Below, in pieces: positions 7,765 through 14,989 of a stretch of 37,979 nt of DNA. Location: positions 1 through 37,979 of the forward strand of contig JBBSGB010000035.1 in assembly GCA_038254545.1 (NCBI GenBank). The letters are read 5' to 3'. The DNA is from CAHJXF01 sp038254545. GTDB taxonomy: Bacteria > Pseudomonadota > Gammaproteobacteria > Burkholderiales > Burkholderiaceae_D. The first letter of the stretch is position 1, and the number at the start of each line of letters is the position of its first letter. The position numbers were made by a program, and so were the translations under genes. A model generated the notes under the pieces. It made no database searches. It saw only the letters and a program-made list of their open reading frames with translations, and had not been told where the DNA came from.

Positions 7765-8250
7765 TCATCGCGACGACGAAAGCGCAAGCTGCAACTCGCG
7801 CGCGAAGCACTTGCGTTCCCGCTCGCAAACAAAGCGCCCAACGGCGATGCGTTCACCCCGAGCCACTACCAGTACCACATCGCGCGTACTGCGCGGTCTC
7901 GATTCCATCACTACACGCGCGATGCGCGAATCGACGCGCGTCACACTGCGCTTGTCGCCCTCGATCGCTTCGATCACCAGCGCATCGGACAGCAGCGAAA
8001 CGCGTTCGCAATCGATCGCGTGACGCGCATACACCAGAAGCGCTGCGCCCACGGCCAGCATCTCGATCAACGAAAAGGGAAGCACCATCCACGCGCCGCG
8101 GAGAAGACAGGCCGTCGCGATAACGACAGAGGCCCCGACCAGCGACAGATAGAAAGCACCGACTTGACGCGGTGTCAGAGCACAATTGCGGCTGAGCGTC
8201 CAGACGCGCTGCTTTCCGGATGCCGTGTCCGACTCGCTAACCCGAACCAT
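7765..8250 (-). CDS. DUF2244 family membrane protein upstream of coxB
   Basis: Protein of 161 residues from the ATG at 8250, with two close membrane helices (about residues 29-50 and 53-72) followed by a cytoplasmic-type domain with VYARHAIDCERVSL and a VGRFV segment near the C-terminus. It resembles DUF2244 proteins, often encoded next to coxB. The function is unknown. The ATG was chosen because family similarity begins near it; a GGAGG lies only 2 nt upstream of it, so the exact start is not certain. The open frame extends further upstream, but that stretch contains the likely cox promoter. Confidence 0.75.
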   Translation of the reverse strand: MVRVSESDTASGKQRVWTLSRNCALTPRQVGAFYLSLVGASVVIATACLLRGAWMVLPFSLIEMLAVGAALLVYARHAIDCERVSLLSDALVIEAIEGDKRSVTRVDSRIARVVMESRPRSTRDVVLVVARGERIAVGRFVCERERKCFARELQLALSSSR

Positions 8251-8365
8251 CGCCTCCGAACCCTTGCCCCCAAGCCTTGCTCGGAAGTCGTCCCGAAACC
8301 TGCCTCGGCGGCCGAACTTCAGAAGCGTTGCAGTGGCGCACCCAGCGGCATTTTTGCGCGGGCCG

Positions 8366-8394
8366 ATTATAGAGATTTGGCAGGTCCCCAGCAA
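8366..8394 (-). promoter_or_regulatory. Putative sigma70 promoter of the DUF2244-coxB-coxA operon
   Basis: Minus strand: TTGCTG (8389-8394), a 17-nt spacer, then a perfect TATAAT (8366-8371). The expected transcript starts near 8359 and leaves a leader of about 110 nt before DUF2244 at 8250. It is the only convincing promoter in the 208-bp gap after the methyltransferase gene. The -35 box matches the consensus only in TTG, so strength may be moderate. Confidence 0.5.
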
Positions 8395-8458
8395 GCAGAG
8401 GGGACAAAGGATGCAGGCCGCGCCGTCGCTCGCCGCGTCGCTCGCGGCATCTTGTTCG

Positions 8459-9358
8459 TCATGATCGACGCTCGAACCGGACGATCGCCTCGCCGCTTCG
8501 GGTGGTTCGCGGCTCGCCCTTCCACGCGTGCGCAAAGATCAGTTCGAAGCTCAGCGCATAGCGACCGTCGCGATCGCGATCGCGCGCCAGCGCCTCGTCG
8601 AGTCGCGCCTTGAAGCGTCGCCCGCGCAGCCCGCGCGCTCGATCGAGATCCTGATCGAGAAGCGCATTGCCGCCGAGCGCACGCACGTCGCGCCACAGGC
8701 TGTCCGGGTTCGAGTACGTCAGCGTGATGCGCTCCATGTCGACCACAGGCGTGGTGAACCCCGCCGCGATCAGCATGTCGCCGTAGTCGTGCATGTCGGT
8801 GAAGGGCATGACGCGCCGCTTGCCGTCGACCTCGGCGCCCGCGGCAGCCACCTCGCGCAGCGTGTCGGGCCCGAATGCCGAGAATGCGACAAGGCCGCCG
8901 ACCTTTGCCATGCGACTCCAGTCGATCAACACACGATGCGGCGCGGGGCTCCAGTGGATTGCGAGGTTCGACCACAGGCAATCGAAGCTCTGCGCAGCGA
9001 AAGGGAGCGCCGCGAAGTCGCCTTGCACCAGCAGCGGCTCGTCGCGACGATGGAACAAACGCGCGAGGCCGCGCTTCTGCGCGCCACTGCGCGCGCGCAA
9101 GAGTCGGGGCCAGGACGCATCGATGCCGCAGACCATCGCGTCCGCGAAGCGCTCGCGCAGCATCGCCAAGTCGCCACCGGTGCCGCATCCGATGTCGAGC
9201 ACGCGTGCCGCTTCGATGCGTATCGTCGCCAGACGCTCGGCCATGCGCCTGGCGACTTCACGCTGCAGGAAATCGTCGGCGTCGAGAAGGCGGGGACGCG
9301 CGAACAGGCGGCGCACCCGCGCTTCATCGATGGGCAAACGCTCCGATGCAGCGGTCAT
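8459..9358 (-). CDS. BioC-like SAM-dependent methyltransferase
   Basis: Class I methyltransferase of 299 residues. The SAM-binding motif VLDIGCGTGGDLAML lies at about residues 53-67, followed by an acidic motif near VCGIDASWPRLL, LLVQGDFAALPF and the LWSNLAIHWS block. This combination, and the N-terminal REVARRMAERL helix, resembles BioC (malonyl-ACP O-methyltransferase of biotin synthesis) and its relative NDUFAF5. No other bio gene is in the window, so the substrate is not established. It is divergent from comF and is followed by a 208-bp gap before the cox operon. The family call is firm; the BioC function is only likely. Confidence 0.8.
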   Translation of the reverse strand: MTAASERLPIDEARVRRLFARPRLLDADDFLQREVARRMAERLATIRIEAARVLDIGCGTGGDLAMLRERFADAMVCGIDASWPRLLRARSGAQKRGLARLFHRRDEPLLVQGDFAALPFAAQSFDCLWSNLAIHWSPAPHRVLIDWSRMAKVGGLVAFSAFGPDTLREVAAAGAEVDGKRRVMPFTDMHDYGDMLIAAGFTTPVVDMERITLTYSNPDSLWRDVRALGGNALLDQDLDRARGLRGRRFKARLDEALARDRDRDGRYALSFELIFAHAWKGEPRTTRSGEAIVRFERRS

Positions 9359-9534
9359 CGAATGAGGTTAGGTTCTGAAAGGGAAGAGCGCGGGACGACG
9401 CGCAGTATAGGCAACGCGAGCGCTGGACCCGACCCATCGCGATCGGCGAATTCTCCGACGATCGAACGATGAAGGCATGCGCAGCGGTTGCTACACTCGA
9501 TCGCATCGACCACCTCGCACCTCTCACATTCGGC

Positions 9535-10284
9535 ATGATCCCCACATCATCTCGCGTCGACGTCGCGCCAGGCCGGGGACTCGCACGCTGGAAATCTTCA
9601 GTGCTCGACGCGATCTTTCCACGTGCCTGCGTGTTGTGCGATGTGCCGGGGAAGCATCTCTGCGACGCCTGTCATCGGGACTGCACCGGCCCGCTTGCGA
9701 TCGCGTGTCCGCGCTGCGCGATTCCCCTGGGTGCAAGCGACGGACGTCATCCCTGCGGCCGCTGTATCGCGCACGCGCCGACCTTCGATGCCAGCCTCGC
9801 CGCAGCGACGTACCAGGCACCGTTCGATGTGCTCGTTCGCGGACTCAAGTACAGCGCGCGCCTGGCCTATGCGCCGTTGTTCGCGGCGCTGCTGCACGAG
9901 CGCATGACCGAGCGCCGCATCGACATCGACGTGCTGATTCCCATCCCCCTGTCGCGCGATCGCATGGCTGCGCGCGGCTTCAATCAATCGATCGAGATCG
10001 CGCGCCCGCTTGCCACGCGCATGCGGACGCAGCTCGACACCACCAGCGTGCTGCGGATCCGCGACACGCCTCCGCAGGCCGCGCTGCCGTTCGATGCGCG
10101 AAGAAAGAACATCCGGGGCGCGTTCGCCGTGATCGACTCGCGCGTGGCTATGCTCGAAGGAGCGACGGTCGGCGTGGTGGATGACGTCATGACCACCGGG
10201 TCGACGCTCGACGAGATGGCTGCGACCTTGAAGCGCGCGGGCGCCACGCGGATCGTCAATCTCGTGGTCGCGCGCACGCCTTGA
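9535..10284 (+). CDS. ComF family protein (phosphoribosyltransferase-like, zinc-finger)
   Basis: ComF/GntX-type protein linked in other bacteria to DNA uptake or use of external DNA; the exact activity is unknown. With the ATG at 9535 it has 249 residues. The N-terminal region has four CxxC pairs (about C32/C35, C43/C46, C58/C61, C74/C77) suited to zinc binding. The C-terminal part is a type I phosphoribosyltransferase fold with the PRPP motif VGVVDDVMTTGSTL near residue 215. An upstream ATG at 9469 would add 22 residues without family similarity; neither start has a strong ribosome binding site. trmL follows 34 nt downstream on the same strand. Confidence 0.88.
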   Translation: MIPTSSRVDVAPGRGLARWKSSVLDAIFPRACVLCDVPGKHLCDACHRDCTGPLAIACPRCAIPLGASDGRHPCGRCIAHAPTFDASLAAATYQAPFDVLVRGLKYSARLAYAPLFAALLHERMTERRIDIDVLIPIPLSRDRMAARGFNQSIEIARPLATRMRTQLDTTSVLRIRDTPPQAALPFDARRKNIRGAFAVIDSRVAMLEGATVGVVDDVMTTGSTLDEMAATLKRAGATRIVNLVVARTP

Positions 10285-10318
10285 GCTCACGCGAGCCTGC
10301 TCCACCGTCGTGACGCCC

Positions 10319-10789
10319 ATGTTCAACGTCGTCCTCGTCGAGCCTGAGATTCCGCCTAACACCGGCAACGTGATCCGCTTGTGCGCGAACACCGGCGCGA
10401 CGCTGCACCTGATCGAGCCGCTCGGCTTTCCTCTCGACGACGCGCGCATGCGCAGAGCCGGCCTCGACTATCACGAGTACGCGGCTATGCATGTGCATCG
10501 CGAGTGGCCGGCGTTCCTCGAAGACGCGCGGCCCGATCGCGCGCGCATGTTCGCGTTGACGACTCAGGGAAGCACCGTGACGCACGAGGTTTCGTTTCTC
10601 GCCGGCGACTGGTTCGTGTTCGGGTGCGAAACGCGCGGACTGTCGAACGAGATTCGCGATAGCTTCGATGTCGGTCGCCGCCTGCGCCTGCCGATGCGGC
10701 CAGGACAGCGCAGCCTCAATCTCTCGAACGCGGTCGCGGTCGTGGTGTTCGAGGCGTGGAGGCAGATCGGATTTGTCGGCGCATGCTAA
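10319..10789 (+). CDS. trmL: tRNA (cytidine(34)-2'-O)-methyltransferase TrmL
   Basis: SPOUT-class RNA methyltransferase that 2'-O-methylates the wobble nucleotide of certain leucine tRNAs. The ATG at 10319 gives 156 residues starting MFNVVLVEPEIPPNTGNVIR, the typical N-terminus of the family; a GTG at 10310 in frame is less likely. The trefoil-knot motifs are present: the NTGNVIRLCANTG segment, WFVFGCETRGL near residue 100 and the C-terminal LRLPMRPGQRSLNLSNAVAV. It follows comF. Its TAA stop overlaps the gpsA stop on the other strand within the four bases CTAA. Confidence 0.95.
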   Translation: MFNVVLVEPEIPPNTGNVIRLCANTGATLHLIEPLGFPLDDARMRRAGLDYHEYAAMHVHREWPAFLEDARPDRARMFALTTQGSTVTHEVSFLAGDWFVFGCETRGLSNEIRDSFDVGRRLRLPMRPGQRSLNLSNAVAVVVFEAWRQIGFVGAC

Positions 10790-11766
10790 TGCTCGTGCCG
10801 CGGCGCGCGCGCGAGCAGATGTGCGAGCGCTTCGCGCGGCGCCAGGCCTTCGTGAAGGATGGCGGACACCGAGGTGGTGATCGGCATGTCGACGCCCAGC
10901 CGCTCGGCGCTCGACTTCACGGCGCGTGCGCACAGCACGCCTTCGGCCACGTGACCGAGCGACGCCAGCGTCGCAGCCAGGGTCTTGCCGTGCCCGAGCG
11001 CGAGGCCGACGCGGCGATTGCGCGACAGGCCGCCCGTGCAGGTGAGAATCAGGTCGCCCATGCCGGTCAGGCCCATCAGGGTTTCGGGCGAGCCGCCCTG
11101 CGCGGTACCGAAGCGCATCATCTCCGAGAGGCCGCGCGTGATCAGGGCCGCGCGCGCATTCGCGCCGAGCTCGAGGCCGTCGCAGATCCCGGCGGCGATC
11201 GCCATCACGTTCTTGACCGCACCGCCGACTTCGACCCCGATTACGTCGGACGATCGATAGACGCGTACCGCACCGCCGTGCAGGGTGTGCACGATGCGTT
11301 CGGCCAGCACTTCGTCGGCCGACGCCGCGGTCAACGCGACCGGCAGTCCCGCGGCAACCTCGGTCGCGAAGCTCGGACCCGACAACACTGCCGCGGGGAC
11401 ACCGGGCAAGACTTCCGCAATCACCTGGTGCGGCAGGAGATCGGTGTTTTCCTCGAGGCCCTTGCAGACGCAGACGATCTGCCGCGGATGCAGAGGCGCG
11501 AGCGCCCTGCCAGCGGTCCGCAAGCCTGCCACCGGCGTCGCGATGATGATCAATTCGGCTTCATGCGCCGCGGTGGCGAGGTCGCTGGTGACCATCAACC
11601 TCGGAGGCAATACGAAGCCGGGCAGATAGCGTGCATTCTCGTGCGACTGCATCAGCGAAGTTGCATGAGCGGAGTCGCGCGTATGCAGCGTCACCTCGTG
11701 GCGCTTGGCCGCGATCAATGCGAGCGCCGTACCCCACGCGCCCGCACCGATGATCGAGATGCGCAC
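10786..11766 (-). CDS. gpsA: Glycerol-3-phosphate dehydrogenase [NAD(P)+]
   Basis: Soluble enzyme that reduces dihydroxyacetone phosphate to sn-glycerol-3-phosphate, the backbone for phospholipids. The 326 residues begin with the Rossmann motif SIIGAGAWGTALA. They include VLSGPSFATEVAAGLP near residue 135 and the substrate-domain signature with the catalytic Lys in GVEVGGAVKNVMAIAAGI, followed by NARAALITRGLSEM. The length is typical. It is the last gene of the rhodanese-grxC-secB-SH3 run and ends tail to tail with trmL. In E. coli and many proteobacteria grxC, secB and gpsA are also neighbours. Confidence 0.97.
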   Translation of the reverse strand: MRISIIGAGAWGTALALIAAKRHEVTLHTRDSAHATSLMQSHENARYLPGFVLPPRLMVTSDLATAAHEAELIIIATPVAGLRTAGRALAPLHPRQIVCVCKGLEENTDLLPHQVIAEVLPGVPAAVLSGPSFATEVAAGLPVALTAASADEVLAERIVHTLHGGAVRVYRSSDVIGVEVGGAVKNVMAIAAGICDGLELGANARAALITRGLSEMMRFGTAQGGSPETLMGLTGMGDLILTCTGGLSRNRRVGLALGHGKTLAATLASLGHVAEGVLCARAVKSSAERLGVDMPITTSVSAILHEGLAPREALAHLLARAPRHEH

Positions 11767-11862
11767 TTCAGCCCTCGCCGGGAACGGCGATCGATGCGCA
11801 ACGCCTGGGCGACTGCGACCGTGGCGCGGGCGCCGAACCGATACAGCTCGTGCGTCGCGAAG

Positions 11863-12339
11863 TTACCTGCCCCACACGTCGCCCACCCTGACGTAGCCAC
11901 TCTGTCCGTCTTGATGGCGCACCGAAACCCAGCCTGACGCGGGTGCGGAAACCAGATCGAGCAGCACGCCCGCCTGGGCGCGGAACACCGATGGCGAGTT
12001 CTCGTCGGGGGCCGCATGGACCTCGGCGGGTCCCGTCTTCGCAGTAACGACGACCGTCCGCCGGTCACTCAATGCTTTCTTCTCGACCCAAGCGAGGCCG
12101 CCGGTCGAATCGCGCACGCGTACCCAATCGCCCTGCGCGACGATCACCTCCACCGGCATGCCGCGCGGTGCGACGAAGGTCTTGCTCCCGCGCAGCGTTG
12201 GCGCGTCGTAGAAGATCGCCGGATCGTTGCCGATCGACTGATACTGGGCACACCAGGCGGATGTCGATCCTGCGACCAACGTCAACGACAGCGCGCAGCG
12301 CGCCGCGTTCCGAAAGAGACGATCCTGTCGCGCCGTCAT
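11863..12339 (-). CDS. Secreted SH3-domain protein
   Basis: Protein of 158 residues with a likely signal peptide (about residues 1-31, with a hydrophobic core LSLTLVAGSTSAWCA). Two bacterial SH3-like repeats follow, one at about 35-95 containing GDWVRVRDSTGGLAWVEKKAL and one at about 97-156 containing SGWVSVRHQDGQSGYVRVGDVWG. Such domains commonly bind cell-wall peptides or partner proteins in the periplasm. The partner is unknown. It lies between secB and gpsA, 36 nt after secB, as in related genomes. Confidence 0.8.
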   Translation of the reverse strand: MTARQDRLFRNAARCALSLTLVAGSTSAWCAQYQSIGNDPAIFYDAPTLRGSKTFVAPRGMPVEVIVAQGDWVRVRDSTGGLAWVEKKALSDRRTVVVTAKTGPAEVHAAPDENSPSVFRAQAGVLLDLVSAPASGWVSVRHQDGQSGYVRVGDVWGR

Positions 12340-12375
12340 GAGATCACGCTCGATTCGAATCCATCGAGGCTCCGC

Positions 12376-12864
12376 CTATTGCAGCGGTGCGCCGGAGGTG
12401 TTGATGAGGCTCTGCTGATCGCTCGCTGCCGACGCCTGCTTGCGCTGATTGAAGAAGGCTTCGAAGTTGATCTCGGCCAGATGAATCGGCGGAAAGCCGG
12501 TGCGGGTGATCAGGTCCGCAAGGTTGGCGCGCAGATATGGATAGATGATGTTCGGGCACACGATGCCCAACAGCGGTTCCATCTGGTCGGCGGGCACGTC
12601 GCGAATCTCGAAGATGCCGCCCTGCTTGGCCTCGACCAGGAACGCGACCTGGTCCTTGACGCGCGTCGTCACGGTGACGGTCACGGTGACTTCGTGGATC
12701 GCGTCGACCACGGGGGCGTTCGACACATCGAGCTGCACTTCGACGTTGGGCGGATCGGTCTCGAGAAAGATGCGCGGTGCATTGGGGATTTCGAGCGAAG
12801 CATCCTTGAGATAGATGCGCTGCACGTTGAAGGTCGGTTGTGCTGGTGTGGTTTCGTCGGCCAT
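12376..12864 (-). CDS. secB: Protein-export chaperone SecB
   Basis: Tetrameric cytoplasmic chaperone that keeps preproteins unfolded and delivers them to SecA. The ATG at 12864 gives 162 residues starting MADETTPAQPTFNVQRIYLK. The open frame extends upstream to 13014, but that part overlaps grxC and lacks similarity. Typical SecB blocks are KDASLEIPNAPRIF, the acidic region around PPNVEVQLDV, LLGIVCPNIIYPYLRANLAD and TGFPPIHLAEINFEAFF. It sits 70 nt downstream of grxC, the usual pairing. Confidence 0.97.
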   Translation of the reverse strand: MADETTPAQPTFNVQRIYLKDASLEIPNAPRIFLETDPPNVEVQLDVSNAPVVDAIHEVTVTVTVTTRVKDQVAFLVEAKQGGIFEIRDVPADQMEPLLGIVCPNIIYPYLRANLADLITRTGFPPIHLAEINFEAFFNQRKQASAASDQQSLINTSGAPLQ

Positions 12865-12934
12865 GATGATCTGGTGAGGTTCGGTTCTTGCGGAGTTATT
12901 CGGAGCTATACGAGCATCCATGCGGATTGGGGGT

Positions 12935-13222
12935 TCATGCCGACGCTCGTGAAAGCAGCGGCACCAGTTCGCCTGCGCGATCGAGCGCGGCAAGCTCGTC
13001 GTAGCCGCCGACATGCCGCTCGCCGATATAGATCTGCGGGACGGTGCGGCGGCCGGTCCTCTGCATCATGTCGGCGCGCGCGCCGGGATCGAGATCGACG
13101 CGCACCTTTTCGATCTCGGTGACGCCTTTCGCGCGCAGCAGCTTCTCGGCCATCACGCAGAAAGGACAGACCGCGGTGCTGTACATGCGCACGTGCGCGG
13201 CCCCGTCCGCGTCCGCCGTCAT
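12935..13222 (-). CDS. grxC: Glutaredoxin 3 (GrxC)
   Basis: Dithiol glutaredoxin of 95 residues that reduces protein and glutathione mixed disulfides in the cytoplasm. The active site CPFC is at residues 19-22 in YSTAVCPFCVMAEKLL. The glutathione-binding TVPQIYIG (about 60-67) and the GGYDEL block are also present. Its ATG overlaps the stop of the rhodanese gene by 4 nt, so the two are translationally coupled. The neighbouring secB is the standard partner gene. Confidence 0.95.
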   Translation of the reverse strand: MTADADGAAHVRMYSTAVCPFCVMAEKLLRAKGVTEIEKVRVDLDPGARADMMQRTGRRTVPQIYIGERHVGGYDELAALDRAGELVPLLSRASA

Positions 13223-13878
13223 GAAACTTCCTTCATGCGATCCGGCGCTGACGCGTCGTTGGCGGGTTCGCGTCCGGCGGCGGCATCTCCCGCTGCGGTT
13301 TTCGCGCCCGCATCATCGAGTACCTCGCGTCCGTTGAGCGCGGCGGCATCCGGCGGCGCATTGCGGCTCGCCGCCTTCGCGGCGGCTCGCGCCTTGTCGT
13401 GGATGCGCGCTTCGTTCTTCGCGCGCGTCTTTCCACTATCCTTTTGCGCTGCTCTTGCCGTGTCGCGAGTCGCCTGCACCAGCGGCAATCCCGCCTGCTT
13501 CCAGGCGGACAGTCCGCCGGCAAGCGTATGCGTTTCCTCAAAGCCCTGCGTCTTGAGCGTGGCCAGCGCGCGAGACGATTGCTGCCCGCTCTCGCAAACG
13601 ACGATCGCCGGTCGCGCCTTGAAGCGCGTCAGCTCGGCAATGCGATCCTCGAGCTTGGCGAACGGAATGTTGCGCGCGCCGGTGACCGAGCCAGCGGCAA
13701 ACGCCTGCTCGTCACGCACGTCGATCACGATGGCATTGCGATGATTGATCAGCTGCGTGGCTTGCAGAGGGCTGACCGATGCGCCGCCGCTGCCGCGCTT
13801 GAGCAACGGCCAGAGCAGCATGCCGCCGCTGGCGAGCGCGATGACGAAGAGATAAAGATTGTCGAGGAAGAATTTCAC
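13219..13878 (-). CDS. Membrane-anchored rhodanese-like protein with low-complexity tail
   Basis: Protein of 219 residues of the YibN type. An N-terminal membrane helix (about 5-26) is followed by a rhodanese domain (about 35-133) with VIDVRDEQAFAAGSV and the active-site loop VVCESGQQSSRA, so the catalytic Cys is C95 and a persulfide role is possible. The last 85 residues (135-219) are rich in Ala, Lys, Arg and Asp and look disordered; this tail is longer than in typical relatives of about 140 residues. It is the first gene of the grxC-secB-SH3-gpsA run and overlaps grxC by 4 nt. Confidence 0.87.
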   Translation of the reverse strand: MKFFLDNLYLFVIALASGGMLLWPLLKRGSGGASVSPLQATQLINHRNAIVIDVRDEQAFAAGSVTGARNIPFAKLEDRIAELTRFKARPAIVVCESGQQSSRALATLKTQGFEETHTLAGGLSAWKQAGLPLVQATRDTARAAQKDSGKTRAKNEARIHDKARAAAKAASRNAPPDAAALNGREVLDDAGAKTAAGDAAAGREPANDASAPDRMKEVS

Positions 13879-14233
13879 GAGATAGGCGTTGCGTTCGGCA
13901 TGATGCGTGGACGATGTGGCTGGACAGCGTTGAGTGCGGATCGCAGCGCTGTCGCGCGCCGAATGAAGCGGTTATCCGCAGAACACGCGAACGCGGTTGG
14001 ATCGAAATCAGTTACCGGTTCGATTGACGCGTCGAGTAAAGCAGGCCGGGCGCGGCGTCGACCGGGCACGGAAAAGCGGCCTTTTGCGGCAACTCGGCGG
14101 GAGCAACGGTCGCGCATTATAAAATATCGCCGACCGGCGCGCTGCCGTTGCGCACTGTCGTTACGTATCGCGCTCGAGATTCAACCCTTTCTACAACGCA
14201 TCGTCGCATCCGCGACGGGCAATAGTCACGACC
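13879..14233. other. 355-bp intergenic region with divergent control of rhodanese and gpmA
   Basis: No convincing gene. It should hold divergent promoters for the rhodanese-grxC-secB-gpsA run (minus) and gpmA (plus). The only AT-rich island is at 14116-14127; on the minus strand it includes a perfect TATAAT (14116-14121), but no good -35 box is placed 16-18 nt upstream, and the leader to 13878 would be about 230 nt. No plus-strand promoter for gpmA is clear. An 80-codon minus frame at 13875-14117 has no protein-like features. Confidence 0.5.
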
Positions 14234-14989
14234 ATGCACACACTCGTCCTCCTTCGGCACGGTGAATCGACTTGGAACAAGGAGAACCGCTTCACCGGAT
14301 GGACCGACGTTGACCTGACGGAGCAAGGGCGCGCCGAAGCGCGCGACGCCGGGCGCATCCTCAAGGCCGAAGGTTTCGATTTCGATCTCGCCTTCACGTC
14401 GGTGCTCAAGCGCGCGATTCGCACGCTGTGGATCGCGCTCGAAGAGATGGACCGCATGTGGGTTCCGGTCACACCCTCGTGGCGTCTGAACGAGCGTCAC
14501 TACGGCGCGCTGCAAGGCCTGGACAAGGCCGAGACCGCCGCGCAATACGGCGACGAGCAGGTGCTGATCTGGCGGCGCAGTTACGACACGCCGCCCAATC
14601 CGCTGTCCCCGGACGATCCTCGCGCGAGCTTCTCGGACCCGCGCTATGCGGGTCTGGCACGCGAAGACATTCCATTGACCGAGTGCTTGAACGACACCGT
14701 GGCGCGTGTACTGCCGTTCTGGAACGACAGCATCGCGCCTGCGATCCGATCGGGTCAACGTGTGCTCGTGACGGCGCACGGCAATTCCCTGCGCGCGCTG
14801 ATCAAGCACCTGGATGGCATCGGCGACGACGACATCGTCGGCCTCAATGTGCCCACCGGACGGCCGCTGGTCTATCAACTCGACGCCGCGTTGAAGCCCA
14901 TAAGTAGCCGCTATCTGGGCGACGCTACCGAGATAGAAAGGGCGATGGCCGCCGTTGCTGCGCAGGGCAAGGCGAAGACCGCCGCGTGA
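14234..14989 (+). CDS. gpmA: 2,3-bisphosphoglycerate-dependent phosphoglycerate mutase
   Basis: Interconverts 3- and 2-phosphoglycerate in glycolysis and gluconeogenesis. The 251-residue protein has the histidine phosphatase-fold signature LLRHGESTWN with the phosphorylated His at H9. NRFTGWTDVDLTEQG, the acid residue E87 in RLNERHYG, and the second catalytic His H182 in TAHGNSLRAL follow. The length matches the dPGM family. The stop overlaps the GTG start of the EnvC-like gene (GTGA), which indicates coupled translation. Confidence 0.97.
   Translation: MHTLVLLRHGESTWNKENRFTGWTDVDLTEQGRAEARDAGRILKAEGFDFDLAFTSVLKRAIRTLWIALEEMDRMWVPVTPSWRLNERHYGALQGLDKAETAAQYGDEQVLIWRRSYDTPPNPLSPDDPRASFSDPRYAGLAREDIPLTECLNDTVARVLPFWNDSIAPAIRSGQRVLVTAHGNSLRALIKHLDGIGDDDIVGLNVPTGRPLVYQLDAALKPISSRYLGDATEIERAMAAVAAQGKAKTAA

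Noticed and set aside
8384..8405. GTCCCC / GGGGAC hairpin as terminator of the BioC-like gene
   Set aside because: The stem is only 6 bp with a 10-nt loop and no T run follows on the minus strand. It overlaps the -35 box of the likely cox promoter, so an operator role is at least as likely.
4726..8613. Very long plus-strand open frame (1295 codons) opposite the cox operon
   Set aside because: It is exactly antisense to coxA, coxB and DUF2244, which have clear motifs. Its translation is rich in Arg, His, Asp and Gln without domain features, as expected from the complementary strand of GC-rich genes.
13875..14117. Minus-strand 80-codon frame upstream of the rhodanese gene
   Set aside because: No membrane helix, signal peptide or family resemblance, Arg-rich composition, and it overlaps the region expected to hold the promoter.
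14130..14233. A sigma70 promoter for gpmA (TTGCGC and TACGTATCG elements)
   Set aside because: The boxes cannot be placed at 16-18 nt spacing, and the match to consensus is poor.
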